Part shown: piece by piece, positions 1-8,005 of the stretch
How positions within the stretch are numbered: the first letter of the stretch is position 1
How the letters are laid out: every line of letters starts with the position of its first letter
Source of the DNA: Ruminococcus sp. YRD2003
GTDB taxonomy: Bacteria; Bacillota; Clostridia; Oscillospirales; Ruminococcaceae
Length of the DNA stretch: 64,000 nt
Reading direction: 5' to 3'
NCBI GenBank assembly: GCA_900109435.1
Contig: FNZT01000003.1
Location: 546,749 to 610,748, forward strand
Translations under genes and position numbers: made by a program
Notes under the pieces: model-generated
What the model saw: only the letters and a program-made list of their open reading frames with translations
Told to the model about the DNA's origin: nothing
Database searches by the model: none

Positions 1-423
1 CAGCGCGTGCTTGCGAAGCAGCATGGCTTCGAGGGATTCGGGCGTTATCTGCAATATGCCCGAAGGATGTTTCAGCATCTTCGCCTTGTGTGACTGCGCC
101 GCATCGCCGTGCCAGTGCCATACGGGGATATCAGCCTCCTCGCAGAGCTCGGTCAGGCGTGTGAACTGGTCGTTTATCAGTGCCTTGAGAGGTCCGATGT
201 ACAGCGCTCCCACCGAGCGTGGCATATCCTCCGAAAAAAGCGTAAGTATGGGGAAAAAGGCAGCTTCGGTCTTGCCAGAGGCGGTCGAGGCGGAAAGCAG
301 CACATTCTCGTCAGTGTTGAATATCGCCTCCCCCGCGGCTGCCTGTATCGCGCGGAGAGACTGCCAGTTGTTTCGGTAGATAAAGTCCTGTACAAACGGC
401 GCATAACGGTCAAATACGTCCAT
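1..423 (-). CDS. DEAD/DEAH-box helicase, N-terminal part (cut by window edge)
   Basis: Only the first 141 residues lie in the window; the gene runs off the left end. The visible part has a Q-motif-like lead (WQSLRAIQ), a Walker A loop STASGKTEAAFFP, motif Ia-like PLKALINDQ and ITPESLEAMLL, the order seen in Lhr/BrxH-type superfamily 2 helicases, which unwind nucleic acid with ATP. The ATG at 423-421 follows GGGGGAGCT, and the upstream ATPase gene stops 9 bases before it, so the two are almost certainly cotranscribed. Helicases of this kind sit beside DUF2791/BrxD ATPases and TerB-N proteins in predicted defence loci. The family call rests on the ATPase half only; the helicase C-terminal core and any accessory domains are not visible. 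Confidence 0.8.
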   Translation of the reverse strand, partial: MDVFDRYAPFVQDFIYRNNWQSLRAIQAAAGEAIFNTDENVLLSASTASGKTEAAFFPILTLFSEDMPRSVGALYIGPLKALINDQFTRLTELCEEADIPVWHWHGDAAQSHKAKMLKHPSGILQITPESLEAMLLRKHAL

Positions 424-432
424 AGCTCCCCC

Positions 433-1758
433 TTATATCTCAAACTCCGCAAACTCGTCCTCCGTGCTCTCCCGTGAGGTCGATGACGGCATATTCTCGG
501 ACATGATGAACTCACTGATGTTGATGTGCGGGTTCTGATAAACGATGTCGAGGAGCTCGATGAAATCACGTATTACCTCTCTCGGAGTGATGTGGCTGCC
601 TGCACCGATACGCCCGAATTCGAGCTTGATGAATGCGACCATGTCCTCCTGTGTTATGACGCGCTCGTAGCCGAAAAGTCCCGCATGGATATCGGCGAGC
701 TTCTCTGTCAGCACAAGCATCTCCTCATAGGTCAGCGGCGTGAGATGAATAACAGGCGCAAGCATATCCTTCACGCCCTCTCTGCCGAATCTGCCCTCCG
801 CGAGACGCGAACGCAGCGCCTCATAGCTGTATACACCGCGGCGTGTATCCTCGATGCACTGCGGAGTCCCGCCCATGATTATGCCGAGGTGCTTCGCCTT
901 GCCCTGAAGAGTGTCGTTGTACATCGTGAGAATCTTCTCGTAGTTGTACTGGCGGGTTATCGCGTTCGGAATCTTGTAGATGTTGACGAGCTCGTCTATC
1001 AGTACAAGCAGACCGCCGTAGCCCGCTCTCGTCAGGAAAGCTGCGAACAGCTTGATGTACTCGTACCAGTCGTCGTCCGTGATGATGATGTTCACGCCGA
1101 GGTCGTTCTTCGCCTCAGTCTTGGTGTTGTACTCGCCGCGGAACCACTTCACGACCTTCGCCTTGCTTTCATCGTCGCCCGCCGCATAGGAGCGGTAGTA
1201 TATCGTCAGCAGTTTCGCGAAATCAAATCCGTGTACCATCTCGTTCAGCGCGGAAATGACCTCGTATATCTTCTTTTCCACCGCCTTCGAGAACTCTGTA
1301 GAATCGGTCGCAAGACCTGTATCCGCCGCAGTCTCGCTCTGCACCGAGCTTATCCAGCGGTCGAGTATGAGCGTGAGAGCTCCGCCGTCGGGACGAGTTT
1401 TCGTCGACATATTGCGTATGAGCTCCTTGTACGTGGCAAGTCCCTGCCCCTTTGTGCCCTGTAATCTGCGCTCGGGCGAGAGGTCGGCGTCGACTACGAC
1501 GAAGCCCCTGTCCATGACATGAGCACGTATCGTTTGCAGGAGGAAGCTCTTGCCGCTTCCGTACTTGCCGACTATGAAGCGGAACGAGGCTCCGCCGTCA
1601 GCGATGATGTCCACATCGTGCAGAAGAGCGTCTATCTCGACCTCTCTGCCGACTGTGATGTACGGCAGTCCTATGCGCGGAACAACGCCGCCTTTGAGCG
1701 AATTTATGACCGCGGAGGCAATGCGCTTCGGTACCGCGGGTCTGTTATTATCAGGCAT
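433..1758 (-). CDS. DUF2791 / BrxD-like P-loop ATPase
   Basis: A 441-residue cytosolic P-loop ATPase. Residues about 62-72 form a Walker A (VGKYGSGKSF) and a hydrophobic strand ending in LLVLIDELVNIYKI is the Walker B with its acidic pair. The N-terminal stretch, the GRFGREGVKD segment and the C-terminal region (TPREVIRDFIELLDI) match the DUF2791 family, which includes BrxD of type 2 BREX systems. Such proteins are thought to couple ATP hydrolysis to a partner helicase. The gene lies 12 bases after the TerB-N gene and 9 bases before the helicase, all on the minus strand. The ATG at 1758 has a GGGGGG ribosome site. The biochemical target is unknown; a defence role is inferred from gene company only. 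Confidence 0.8.
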   Translation of the reverse strand: MPDNNRPAVPKRIASAVINSLKGGVVPRIGLPYITVGREVEIDALLHDVDIIADGGASFRFIVGKYGSGKSFLLQTIRAHVMDRGFVVVDADLSPERRLQGTKGQGLATYKELIRNMSTKTRPDGGALTLILDRWISSVQSETAADTGLATDSTEFSKAVEKKIYEVISALNEMVHGFDFAKLLTIYYRSYAAGDDESKAKVVKWFRGEYNTKTEAKNDLGVNIIITDDDWYEYIKLFAAFLTRAGYGGLLVLIDELVNIYKIPNAITRQYNYEKILTMYNDTLQGKAKHLGIIMGGTPQCIEDTRRGVYSYEALRSRLAEGRFGREGVKDMLAPVIHLTPLTYEEMLVLTEKLADIHAGLFGYERVITQEDMVAFIKLEFGRIGAGSHITPREVIRDFIELLDIVYQNPHINISEFIMSENMPSSTSRESTEDEFAEFEI

Positions 1759-1770
1759 GATATGCCCCCC

Positions 1771-3252
1771 TTATACGTAATTTCCGAGCTCGTCGGCGTA
1801 GTCTTCAATGACTTCGGGAATATCCGATGAGCAGTCTATGACAGTGTCTGCAAAAGCATCGAACAGCTTGTCGTTTATGCTGTCAGCAAGCAGAGACGGC
1901 ATACTGCCGAACTCCTTCGCTGCTGCTGACCAGTCTCCGCCTTCAAGAAGCGCTCGCAGGAAGCACCTCTCTGCACCGTTGAGCGGTGAGCCCGACAACG
2001 ATTCGGGCTCGGGCTCGGATATCGTCTCGGGTGCGCTGATCTCTGTCTCCTCCTCAACTATGAGCTTGTCGCGGGTGACGTCCGCTGCGGCTCTTATCCC
2101 CGCAAGCTTTGAGAGGTCTATCTCTATCCTCATTGCCTTTTCACGGCGCTTTTCCTCGTCCATTGAGTCAAGCTCGCGCTTTATCAGATCGGCTGCCGTC
2201 TTTGACACCTCCGCAGGTCGGAGCTTGTAGCGGAATTCGCTTCGTTCGCGCATGAGATAGTCGATCATCTTCATAAGCTCGCCAAGCTTCTGATTGCGCA
2301 TTCTGCTCCCGTAGTAGCGATAGCACCGCCAAATCCCGCTGCGGCAAGTGTAGGTGTGTATCGGCGAGAGCTCGAAGTCGAATGTACGCGGAGCGTTCCT
2401 CTCGTAGAATACCGCAGACTCAAAAAGGCGGCAGGTCATTTCTGTAGGGTGTCCGAAGAAGTTCTCGCAGAGCGGTTTCTTTCTGTGATCGCGGAAGAAG
2501 TCAGACATACTGCGGAATACCCGAACAGCCGCAGCTCTGAACTCCGATGCGTTTGCGATGTAGTAGCGCGACTGCTCAAACGGGTAGCCCGAGAGATGAT
2601 CCAGCGCACGGAACAGCTCTTCGTCGGAGCTCTCCTGCCAGTTCAGAAGCTTCAACAGCGCCCTGTCGAACATGATATCGGGCACATCGGCGATAAGCTG
2701 CGGGTCGAGCTGCTCATATACACACAAGTCGACTGTCCAGCGCCTGAGCAGCTTTTTAAGCTCCGCATCGGTCTCTCCGTATTCGGCTGTCAGCCGCTTC
2801 AGCAGCTCCAAGCGCTCTTTAGGAGCCTCGGTTCCTATTGCGTTTATAAGCTCATAGGCACGTATGTACACGAAGGGTATCGGCGCGGACGGATACTCCC
2901 CTCTCCGCAGACGCGACCTCCATGAGAAATACCCTCGGAGCTGCTCGTTATCGAGGTCGCGGTAGGTCGGATAGTACTTCACGAAATCAGCCGTGTATTC
3001 GTAAACGTCGGTGTAGTCCTCCATGAACCTGCCCTGAGTATAAAACAGCCAAGCCGACGTCTTCCAGTAAGCCTCTGGTGTATAGGCGAGTGCTTTCATG
3101 TCCTTTATCTTCTGCGGTGTTTCGGGAGTTTTTATCTGTGAGGCGCGTTTGATTATCGGTTGGTCGGTGTAGACCTTATCGCGGAAGGCACGGCTCCCAA
3201 GCAGCTTTTCATCATGCAGCACAGAATCAAGTATGTCTTTCACGTCCGACAT
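1771..3252 (-). CDS. TerB-N / TerB-C domain protein
   Basis: A 493-residue protein without signal peptide or membrane segment. Residues about 50-150 carry the TerB-N signature (QGRFMEDYTDVYEY, YPTYRDL, LRGYFSWRSRLRRG), and the C-terminal 75 residues carry the TerB-C pattern (INDKLFDAFADTVI then IEDYADEL). A low-complexity Glu/Ser/Pro linker separates the two. TerB-N/TerB-C proteins were described in tellurite-resistance-related stress and defence contexts, usually next to an ATPase and a helicase as here; their molecular role is not settled. A GTG two codons upstream lies only one base from the AAGGAGG site, so the ATG at 3252, spaced 7 bases, is the better start. This is the first gene of the operon, with its own promoter at 3286-3314. 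Confidence 0.8.
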   Translation of the reverse strand: MSDVKDILDSVLHDEKLLGSRAFRDKVYTDQPIIKRASQIKTPETPQKIKDMKALAYTPEAYWKTSAWLFYTQGRFMEDYTDVYEYTADFVKYYPTYRDLDNEQLRGYFSWRSRLRRGEYPSAPIPFVYIRAYELINAIGTEAPKERLELLKRLTAEYGETDAELKKLLRRWTVDLCVYEQLDPQLIADVPDIMFDRALLKLLNWQESSDEELFRALDHLSGYPFEQSRYYIANASEFRAAAVRVFRSMSDFFRDHRKKPLCENFFGHPTEMTCRLFESAVFYERNAPRTFDFELSPIHTYTCRSGIWRCYRYYGSRMRNQKLGELMKMIDYLMRERSEFRYKLRPAEVSKTAADLIKRELDSMDEEKRREKAMRIEIDLSKLAGIRAAADVTRDKLIVEEETEISAPETISEPEPESLSGSPLNGAERCFLRALLEGGDWSAAAKEFGSMPSLLADSINDKLFDAFADTVIDCSSDIPEVIEDYADELGNYV

Positions 3253-3285
3253 TTTCACGCCTCCTTTTCAGTATCGTTACCCTTT

Positions 3286-3314
3286 ATTATACCACATTAT
3301 ACAGATAATAGCAA
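3286..3314 (-). promoter_or_regulatory. Promoter of the TerB-N/ATPase/helicase operon
   Basis: On the minus strand TTGCTA is followed after 17 bases by TATAAT, about 35 bases upstream of the TerB-N ATG. A second TATAAT sits 10 bases further upstream, inside the spacer. It is divergent from the promoter at 3333-3361. Confidence 0.65.
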
Positions 3315-3332
3315 GCCGTGCGGGAAAAATCC

Positions 3333-3361
3333 TTGACAAAATCGGGCATTTGTTGTATAAT
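3333..3361 (+). promoter_or_regulatory. Sigma-A promoter, TTGACA-N17-TATAAT
   Basis: A consensus -35 (3333-3338) and -10 (3356-3361) with 17-base spacing. The leader then holds a short perfect hairpin (GGCGGAC/GTCCGCC, near 3388-3406) just before the ribosome site of the gene at 3427. Confidence 0.85.
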
Positions 3362-3426
3362 TGCTTTGTTGATAAATGAAGATACAGGCGGACCGAAGTC
3401 CGCCTTTGTACTTGTACGGAGGTACT

Positions 3427-4335
3427 ATGAAGGATAAGGATAAAAACAGCTCCGCCGCCCGCGAGGACGATAAGCTCCACATCTCAAAAAGCGTCTTCCA
3501 GACCTCGAAGGAGATGCAGGAGAAAGCTGACGAAGAAGCCCGCCTCAAACGCGAAGAGGCACAGCGGAAATACATGGAGCGCCGAAAAAAAGCTGCCGAA
3601 GAACACGACAGGCGTCTCGAGCAGGAGCGTCTTGAGCTGCTCAAACTGAAATCAGGTGTGATAGACGAGAGCGAGACCGTTCAAGAGGAGGAGCCCGAAG
3701 AGGTCAAGCGGTCACTGCTGCAAAGATTCAGCAGCTTCCTGTACCTCAACAAGTGGTGGCTCGGTATCGCTTGTGTGCTCGTGTTCATAGGGGGGCTGCT
3801 CGTGTATGACCTTGCTTCAAAGCCGCGTCCTGATATGATAGTCCTGATGATAGGCATGAATCAGGAGCTCGGCGAACAATCGGAGCTCGAAGACTACCTC
3901 TCGCGTTTCACTCCTGACAATAATAATAACGGTAAACAGTTCGCCTCATTGTACTATATCCCCTACACAGGCGTAGAAAAGGAGGACTTCATCAACAGCG
4001 TGCCGCAGAAACTCACCGCCGAATTGCAGAATTCGGATTCAGTCATCATCATCGGCAACAAAAATCTCGGCGGCGTTATCAATCTCGAAGATACACTCGT
4101 TGACCTGTCGGAGCTGTACCCAGATAATCCGCACGTTGACAAGTACAAGTTCATGCTCGCGGATACCGATTTCGCTGAAAAGGTCGGCGTGGACAAGTCA
4201 GACATCAGCAGCGACTGGTTCATCGCTATACGCAAGCCGCAGGAGCTCATATACTCAAAAAAGGAAAAAATGCAGGAGACCTACGATAAGGACTTCGCTG
4301 CATTTGACGCCATAATCCAAGACCTGAGCGAGTAA
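3427..4335 (+). CDS. Single-pass membrane protein with cytosolic coiled coil, unknown function
   Basis: 302 residues, family not recognised. The N-terminal 100 residues are highly charged (Lys/Glu/Arg repeats) and predict a long coiled coil; then comes one hydrophobic segment (WLGIACVLVFIGGLLVYDLA) and an outside domain of about 170 residues with no cysteines or obvious catalytic motif. The topology suggests a cytosolic-in, domain-out anchor. I chose the ATG at 3427, after GGAGGT, rather than an in-frame ATG at 3376 that lies before the ribosome site. It is a single-gene unit: own promoter upstream and a strong bidirectional terminator overlapping its stop. Confidence 0.75.
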   Translation: MKDKDKNSSAAREDDKLHISKSVFQTSKEMQEKADEEARLKREEAQRKYMERRKKAAEEHDRRLEQERLELLKLKSGVIDESETVQEEEPEEVKRSLLQRFSSFLYLNKWWLGIACVLVFIGGLLVYDLASKPRPDMIVLMIGMNQELGEQSELEDYLSRFTPDNNNNGKQFASLYYIPYTGVEKEDFINSVPQKLTAELQNSDSVIIIGNKNLGGVINLEDTLVDLSELYPDNPHVDKYKFMLADTDFAEKVGVDKSDISSDWFIAIRKPQELIYSKKEKMQETYDKDFAAFDAIIQDLSE

Positions 4336-4380
4336 ACGAAAAGGACGTCAAGCCGTGCGGCTTTGACGTCATTTTCGTTT
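4334..4380. terminator. Bidirectional Rho-independent terminator
   Basis: A long nearly perfect inverted repeat (AAACGAAAA..ACGTCAA / TTTGACGT..TTTTCGTTT) with A-rich and T-rich shoulders lies between convergent genes. It overlaps the stop codons of both and can end transcription in either direction. Confidence 0.85.
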
Positions 4381-5182
4381 ATTCGGTCTTGGTGTCCTTC
4401 TTGCCTGCCTTCTTCGGCAGCTTCGACTTTATCGCTTCAAACTGAACTTTCAGCGGCTTCGGATTAGCTATCTTCAGCTTTGGGAAGGCGTGCTCCAGTC
4501 GTCTGCCGACACGGCTGCGCTGTGAGGCGAGTTCCTTATACTTCGCGCGAAGCTCCTCTGCGCGTTTGCGAAGCTGTACCGTCTTATCGTTGATGTCGCC
4601 GCTCTTGTCGTGTATCGCATCAACACCAACGAAAAGCTTCCTGCCCGTTTTGTCCGATATCTTGCGCATTTCCAGAGATATATTCTCCAGCAGGCGCAAA
4701 CGCCGCTTGATGTGCATGATCCCCATTACCGTGATGACGAGGTCGCTCGTGAAGCCGACGTATATCACCGCCATCACGACGATCCCTGCGGTGAACGGTA
4801 TGAGGTCGACAAGCCTCTCTATCGTGGGATGTATGAGACGTACCGTGACAAGGCACGCCACTCCCCACAGGAGCGAGAATTTCATGCAGATGTAGCCCTT
4901 TACGTTGAATCTTTCATTGGAGTAGTCCCACCAGTGCTGGTGGAATATCTTCTCGAGGACGTAGCCCGTAACAAGCTCCAGCGAAGAGGTCAGCACAACC
5001 GAGCCGATGTACAACAGTATCACCGTTTCTCGAAGCGGATAGAGAGCGAGAGTGACGATTATCACTCCCACGCCGTATATCGGACAGTAAGGTCCGCCAA
5101 GAAAGCCGCGGTTGATGAACGTGCCGTGTTCGACAGCCTGATACGTCACCTCAAGACACCAACCTAGAAACGCATATATCAC
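4379..5182 (-). CDS. CmpB-like (ABC_trans_CmpB, DUF1113) membrane protein
   Basis: At least 267 residues: four or five hydrophobic segments in the N-terminal 160 residues, then a charged cytosolic tail. The motifs FLGWCLEV, NRGFLGGPYCPIYG and the later LLWGVACL match the CmpB family, annotated as putative ABC transporter permeases although the transport role is unproven. The first start codon of the usual kind is GTG at 5182, but the reading frame is open and hydrophobic (VYQLLWFFVIYAFLGW) up to the upstream gene's stop at 5231-5233. A ribosome site GGGGGAG sits at 5224-5230. The true start is therefore probably a non-standard codon (ATT at 5221 or ATC at 5218) and the GTG start truncates the first helix. 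It is cotranscribed with the LUD gene. Confidence 0.7.
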   Translation of the reverse strand: MIYAFLGWCLEVTYQAVEHGTFINRGFLGGPYCPIYGVGVIIVTLALYPLRETVILLYIGSVVLTSSLELVTGYVLEKIFHQHWWDYSNERFNVKGYICMKFSLLWGVACLVTVRLIHPTIERLVDLIPFTAGIVVMAVIYVGFTSDLVITVMGIMHIKRRLRLLENISLEMRKISDKTGRKLFVGVDAIHDKSGDINDKTVQLRKRAEELRAKYKELASQRSRVGRRLEHAFPKLKIANPKPLKVQFEAIKSKLPKKAGKKDTKTE

Positions 5183-5230
5183 GAAGAACCACAGCAGCTG
5201 GTAAACTGAGTAAACGATAATTACTCCCCC

Positions 5231-5902
5231 TTAGAAGCCCAGCTCTTCGCCTACGATTATGACCTTGATGCGTCCCTTGTGACGCTGCTGTGCGGATATG
5301 AGATAGTTGCAGCAGATGCGTCCGTCGCCGCCGCAGCCGTCGCTGATTCGGTGGTCAGACTTCTTCAGCGATATGCACTCGCCCGTCTTTGCACAGGGAG
5401 TATCACAATCAAGGCGCAGGCAGTTCGGAGGAGCTGCTTCGTTCTTTACGCGAACCTCAGCCTCAGTGAGATCACGGACTATTTTGTTGTATCCTGCGAT
5501 AACGATGACGGAATCAGGTCCGTAAGCAATAGCAGCTATGCGGTTGCTGTTTCCATCGACATTATAGAGCACACCGTCCTCGGTGACAGCATTGGTGCTC
5601 GTGATGTAGACGTCAGCGGAAAAAGCTGCCCTGTAGACCGCCTTGATCTCCTCGGGAGTAGTCGCCTTCGAGCGGTCGATATAGTTGTATCTGCCCGAAT
5701 TGAGAACCGAAGGTATCCCGCACTCCTTCATCGACTCGCTGCCGCCGTGGGTAACGGTGCAGCCCTCGGGCATAAGCTTCTCTACAAGCGGACAGACATC
5801 GGCTGCTGTAGGTACATAGTAGAACTCCATATTGTTCTTTTTCAGATTCTCTCCAACCTTGTTTATACGTTTTTCTATTATCTTTTTCTTATTATCATTC
5901 AT
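5231..5902 (-). CDS. LUD-domain (LutC/DUF162-like) protein
   Basis: 223 residues, soluble. The protein follows the LUD pattern: N-terminal helix with basic residues, VTHGGSESMKECGIP, then TSTNAVTEDGVLYNVDGNSNRIAAIAYGP and VIVIAGYNKIV. LUD proteins are linked to lactate or quinone-dependent oxidation in LutABC systems, but lone clostridial copies such as this have no proven reaction. The C-terminus has a cysteine-rich stretch (LDCDTPCAKTGEC, ICCNYL) usual for this subgroup. The ATG at 5902 is six bases after AGGAGA; an upstream in-frame GTG/ATG precedes that site and was not used. The CmpB-like gene follows directly, and hpf lies upstream across a hairpin. Confidence 0.8.
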   Translation of the reverse strand: MNDNKKKIIEKRINKVGENLKKNNMEFYYVPTAADVCPLVEKLMPEGCTVTHGGSESMKECGIPSVLNSGRYNYIDRSKATTPEEIKAVYRAAFSADVYITSTNAVTEDGVLYNVDGNSNRIAAIAYGPDSVIVIAGYNKIVRDLTEAEVRVKNEAAPPNCLRLDCDTPCAKTGECISLKKSDHRISDGCGGDGRICCNYLISAQQRHKGRIKVIIVGEELGF

Positions 5903-5924
5903 GGTTACTCTCCTGCTCAAAACT

Positions 5925-5948
5925 ATGCGGAGCCATATGGCTCCGCAT
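5925..5948 (-). terminator. Perfect hairpin between hpf and the LUD gene
   Basis: ATGCGGAGCC pairs with GGCTCCGCAT around a short loop. On the minus strand only a weak T-run (AGTTTT) follows, so it may reduce rather than stop read-through from hpf. Confidence 0.5.
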
Positions 5949-5963
5949 TTTTGATATTACTTG

Positions 5964-6491
5964 TTAATCGTTGTCAGGCTCAAGAAGAGCGTAGTTGCCG
6001 TCGTCACGCTTGTATACGACGTTGATAACACCTGTGTCCGCATTCAGGAACATGAAGAACTCGTGGCTCAGCAGGTTCATCTGGAGGATAGCCTCCTCTA
6101 CATTCATCGGACGGAGCTTGAACTTCTTGTCCTTGATTATCTCGTAGTCGGTTATCTCCTCTACGGGCTCGGTGAAAGCCTCCTTGAAGGCTGTATCCTT
6201 CAGCTTCTTTTCGACCCTCGTCTTGTTCTTGCGTATCTGACGGATTATCTTGTCAATCGCGTCGTCAAGAGCGACTGCCTTATCCTCGGCAGAACGCTCG
6301 GCGCGGTAGATCATACTGTTGTATTTCACTGTAAGCTCAAGAACTATCTTGTTCTTTATCTCTGACATTACGATCTTTGCGTCTGCCTCATCTCCGAAGA
6401 ATTTTCCGAGTCTCTGTGCTATCCTTGTTTCGGCGTGTTCTGTGAAGTTCTGTGGAATCTGCATTTTCTTAGCTGTTATGGTTGTTTTCAT
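5964..6491 (-). CDS. hpf: Ribosome hibernation promoting factor, long form
   Basis: 175 residues. The N-terminal 100 residues are the S30AE/RaiA fold that sits in the decoding centre (PQNFTEHAETRIAQRLGKFF, VELTVKYN-like strands). The C-terminal 55 residues (IIKDKKFKLRPMNVEEAILQ, FFMFLNADTGVINVVYKRDDG) are the dimerisation tail that makes 100S ribosome dimers in Firmicutes. This binds resting ribosomes in stationary phase. The ATG follows GGAGGCCATCACTCT. A consensus promoter lies at 6546-6574. No raiA-type structured RNA was seen in the short upstream gap. Confidence 0.95.
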   Translation of the reverse strand: MKTTITAKKMQIPQNFTEHAETRIAQRLGKFFGDEADAKIVMSEIKNKIVLELTVKYNSMIYRAERSAEDKAVALDDAIDKIIRQIRKNKTRVEKKLKDTAFKEAFTEPVEEITDYEIIKDKKFKLRPMNVEEAILQMNLLSHEFFMFLNADTGVINVVYKRDDGNYALLEPDND

Positions 6492-6545
6492 AGAGTGATG
6501 GCCTCCTTGATAAGCTCTCTTATGAGAACTTTATTTTATGGTTAT

Positions 6546-6574
6546 ATTATACCATAAAAATATCGAGTTTACAA
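6546..6574 (-). promoter_or_regulatory. Promoter of hpf
   Basis: Minus strand TTGTAA (6574-6569), 17 bases, TATAAT (6551-6546), 55 bases upstream of the hpf start codon. Confidence 0.75.
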
Positions 6575-6639
6575 GTGAATTTTGTTAATTTTGTTAAAGT
6601 TGTACAGCTAAAGGGTTCATTTTTGTAAGATTTAACAAA

Positions 6640-7995
6640 TTACGAGTACAGCGCATTGAGCATTGTCGTCAGTATCTGCTCCGCTGATACGGGTGTGCTG
6701 TACTTATTCTCCAGCACAACGCAGAAGGCTATCGGGTGAGATTCGTCGTCCACAAAGCCCACGAGCAGTGCATTCTCCTCTGCACCTTCTTTGACCTGCG
6801 CAGTGCCGCTCTTGATTCCGATATCGTATCCAGGTACCTGCCAGCCGTAGTTGTTCGCACCGTTTGTCTTGAGCATCTGTCTGACGGTTGATGCGGTCGA
6901 CGGCGTGAAGAGCTGCTTGCTGTATTCGGTATCCGCTTCCTTTTTGACTTTGCCGTCCACATCCGTGACCTTGGAGATAATGTACGGCATGGTCATTTTA
7001 CCGGTGGAATTGGCTATGGCGCTCTGCCACATCATCAGCTGCATCGGGCTCACGAGCGTGTCACCCTGTCCTATACAGCCCCACTGGGTGATGAAGTCGC
7101 CTGTGTCTGTGAGCGTCGTGGAAGCGCGCTCACACTGTATGCCGTCGATATCGAAGTATCTCATATCCTCGCCGTTTATCGCGTAGCCGAGCTTCTCATA
7201 CTGCGACTTTATGCGGTCAAGCGGCATATCGGAGTCCTGTATCAGCTGTGCGAAGAACGGGTTGCAGCTGTTCTCGATCGCCTGCTGGATATTCTGGTCG
7301 CCGTGTCCCCACGACTGGTGGCAGTCGATATTCTTGCCCTCTGCGTTCACGAATGAGCCCGTGCAGCTGTATGTCTTGGAGAAAAGACGCTCCCTGCCCA
7401 TAATTTCGAGAGCGGATATCACCGTTGAGACCTTCTGCGTCGAGCCTGGGACCGTCCCATACATCACCTTAGACATCAGCGTACCTGATTCCATGCTGTC
7501 AATGTCGGCGTAACCGCGCGTAACATCGAGCGACGGCAGGCTCGTGCAGACGAGCAGCTCACCTGTTTTGTAGTTGTATGCGCACGCACAGCCCTTTGCA
7601 CCCATATAGGCGTTATAGACCGCACGGTTGGCATCGTGGTCGAGGGTCGTGTATATCGCAGCTTTGCCGCCCTTTTCCACAAGTCCCGACGAAAAGCTGT
7701 AGTTGTTGAGACAGTCGATGTTCCGTGCTACAAGAGTATTATCCATTTGTCCCTTGTCGTCGCCGATGAGGTTGCCGACGTCTGTGAAGTAGCCGTCGGG
7801 GTACTGTCCCCTTCCCGAGCCGTCAAACAGCACGTCGCCGCGCCTGTCGTAGACCATGCCGAGACGGTGGTCATCCGAATTCATCATATAAAATGACGCC
7901 TCGCGGTTGATCTTTATGACGAGCACTACCATCCCCACAAGGAATATGCTCAGGAAGAGCGTGATAATATGCTGGCATCTCTTGATACTTTTCAT
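6640..7995 (-). CDS. Class B penicillin-binding protein (transpeptidase)
   Basis: 451 residues. One N-terminal membrane segment (residues about 10-27), a short pedestal, then a transpeptidase domain with all three active-site motifs: Ser185-Thr-Gln-Lys188, Ser243-Cys-Asn245 and Lys395-Ser-Gly-Thr398. It cross-links peptidoglycan on the outer face of the membrane. It is short for a class B enzyme and resembles the PbpA type found in FHA-FtsW/RodA-PbpA operons. The gene follows the FtsW/RodA gene by 10 bases on the minus strand, giving a matched glycosyltransferase-transpeptidase pair, as in elongation, division or sporulation complexes. Which of these it serves cannot be told from sequence. 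Confidence 0.92.
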   Translation of the reverse strand: MKSIKRCQHIITLFLSIFLVGMVVLVIKINREASFYMMNSDDHRLGMVYDRRGDVLFDGSGRGQYPDGYFTDVGNLIGDDKGQMDNTLVARNIDCLNNYSFSSGLVEKGGKAAIYTTLDHDANRAVYNAYMGAKGCACAYNYKTGELLVCTSLPSLDVTRGYADIDSMESGTLMSKVMYGTVPGSTQKVSTVISALEIMGRERLFSKTYSCTGSFVNAEGKNIDCHQSWGHGDQNIQQAIENSCNPFFAQLIQDSDMPLDRIKSQYEKLGYAINGEDMRYFDIDGIQCERASTTLTDTGDFITQWGCIGQGDTLVSPMQLMMWQSAIANSTGKMTMPYIISKVTDVDGKVKKEADTEYSKQLFTPSTASTVRQMLKTNGANNYGWQVPGYDIGIKSGTAQVKEGAEENALLVGFVDDESHPIAFCVVLENKYSTPVSAEQILTTMLNALYS

Positions 7996-8005
7996 TGCTC
8001 ATCCC

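Noticed and set aside
6492-6639. raiA-motif RNA upstream of hpf
   Set aside because: The gap is short and is filled by a promoter and plain leader; no conserved structured element was seen.
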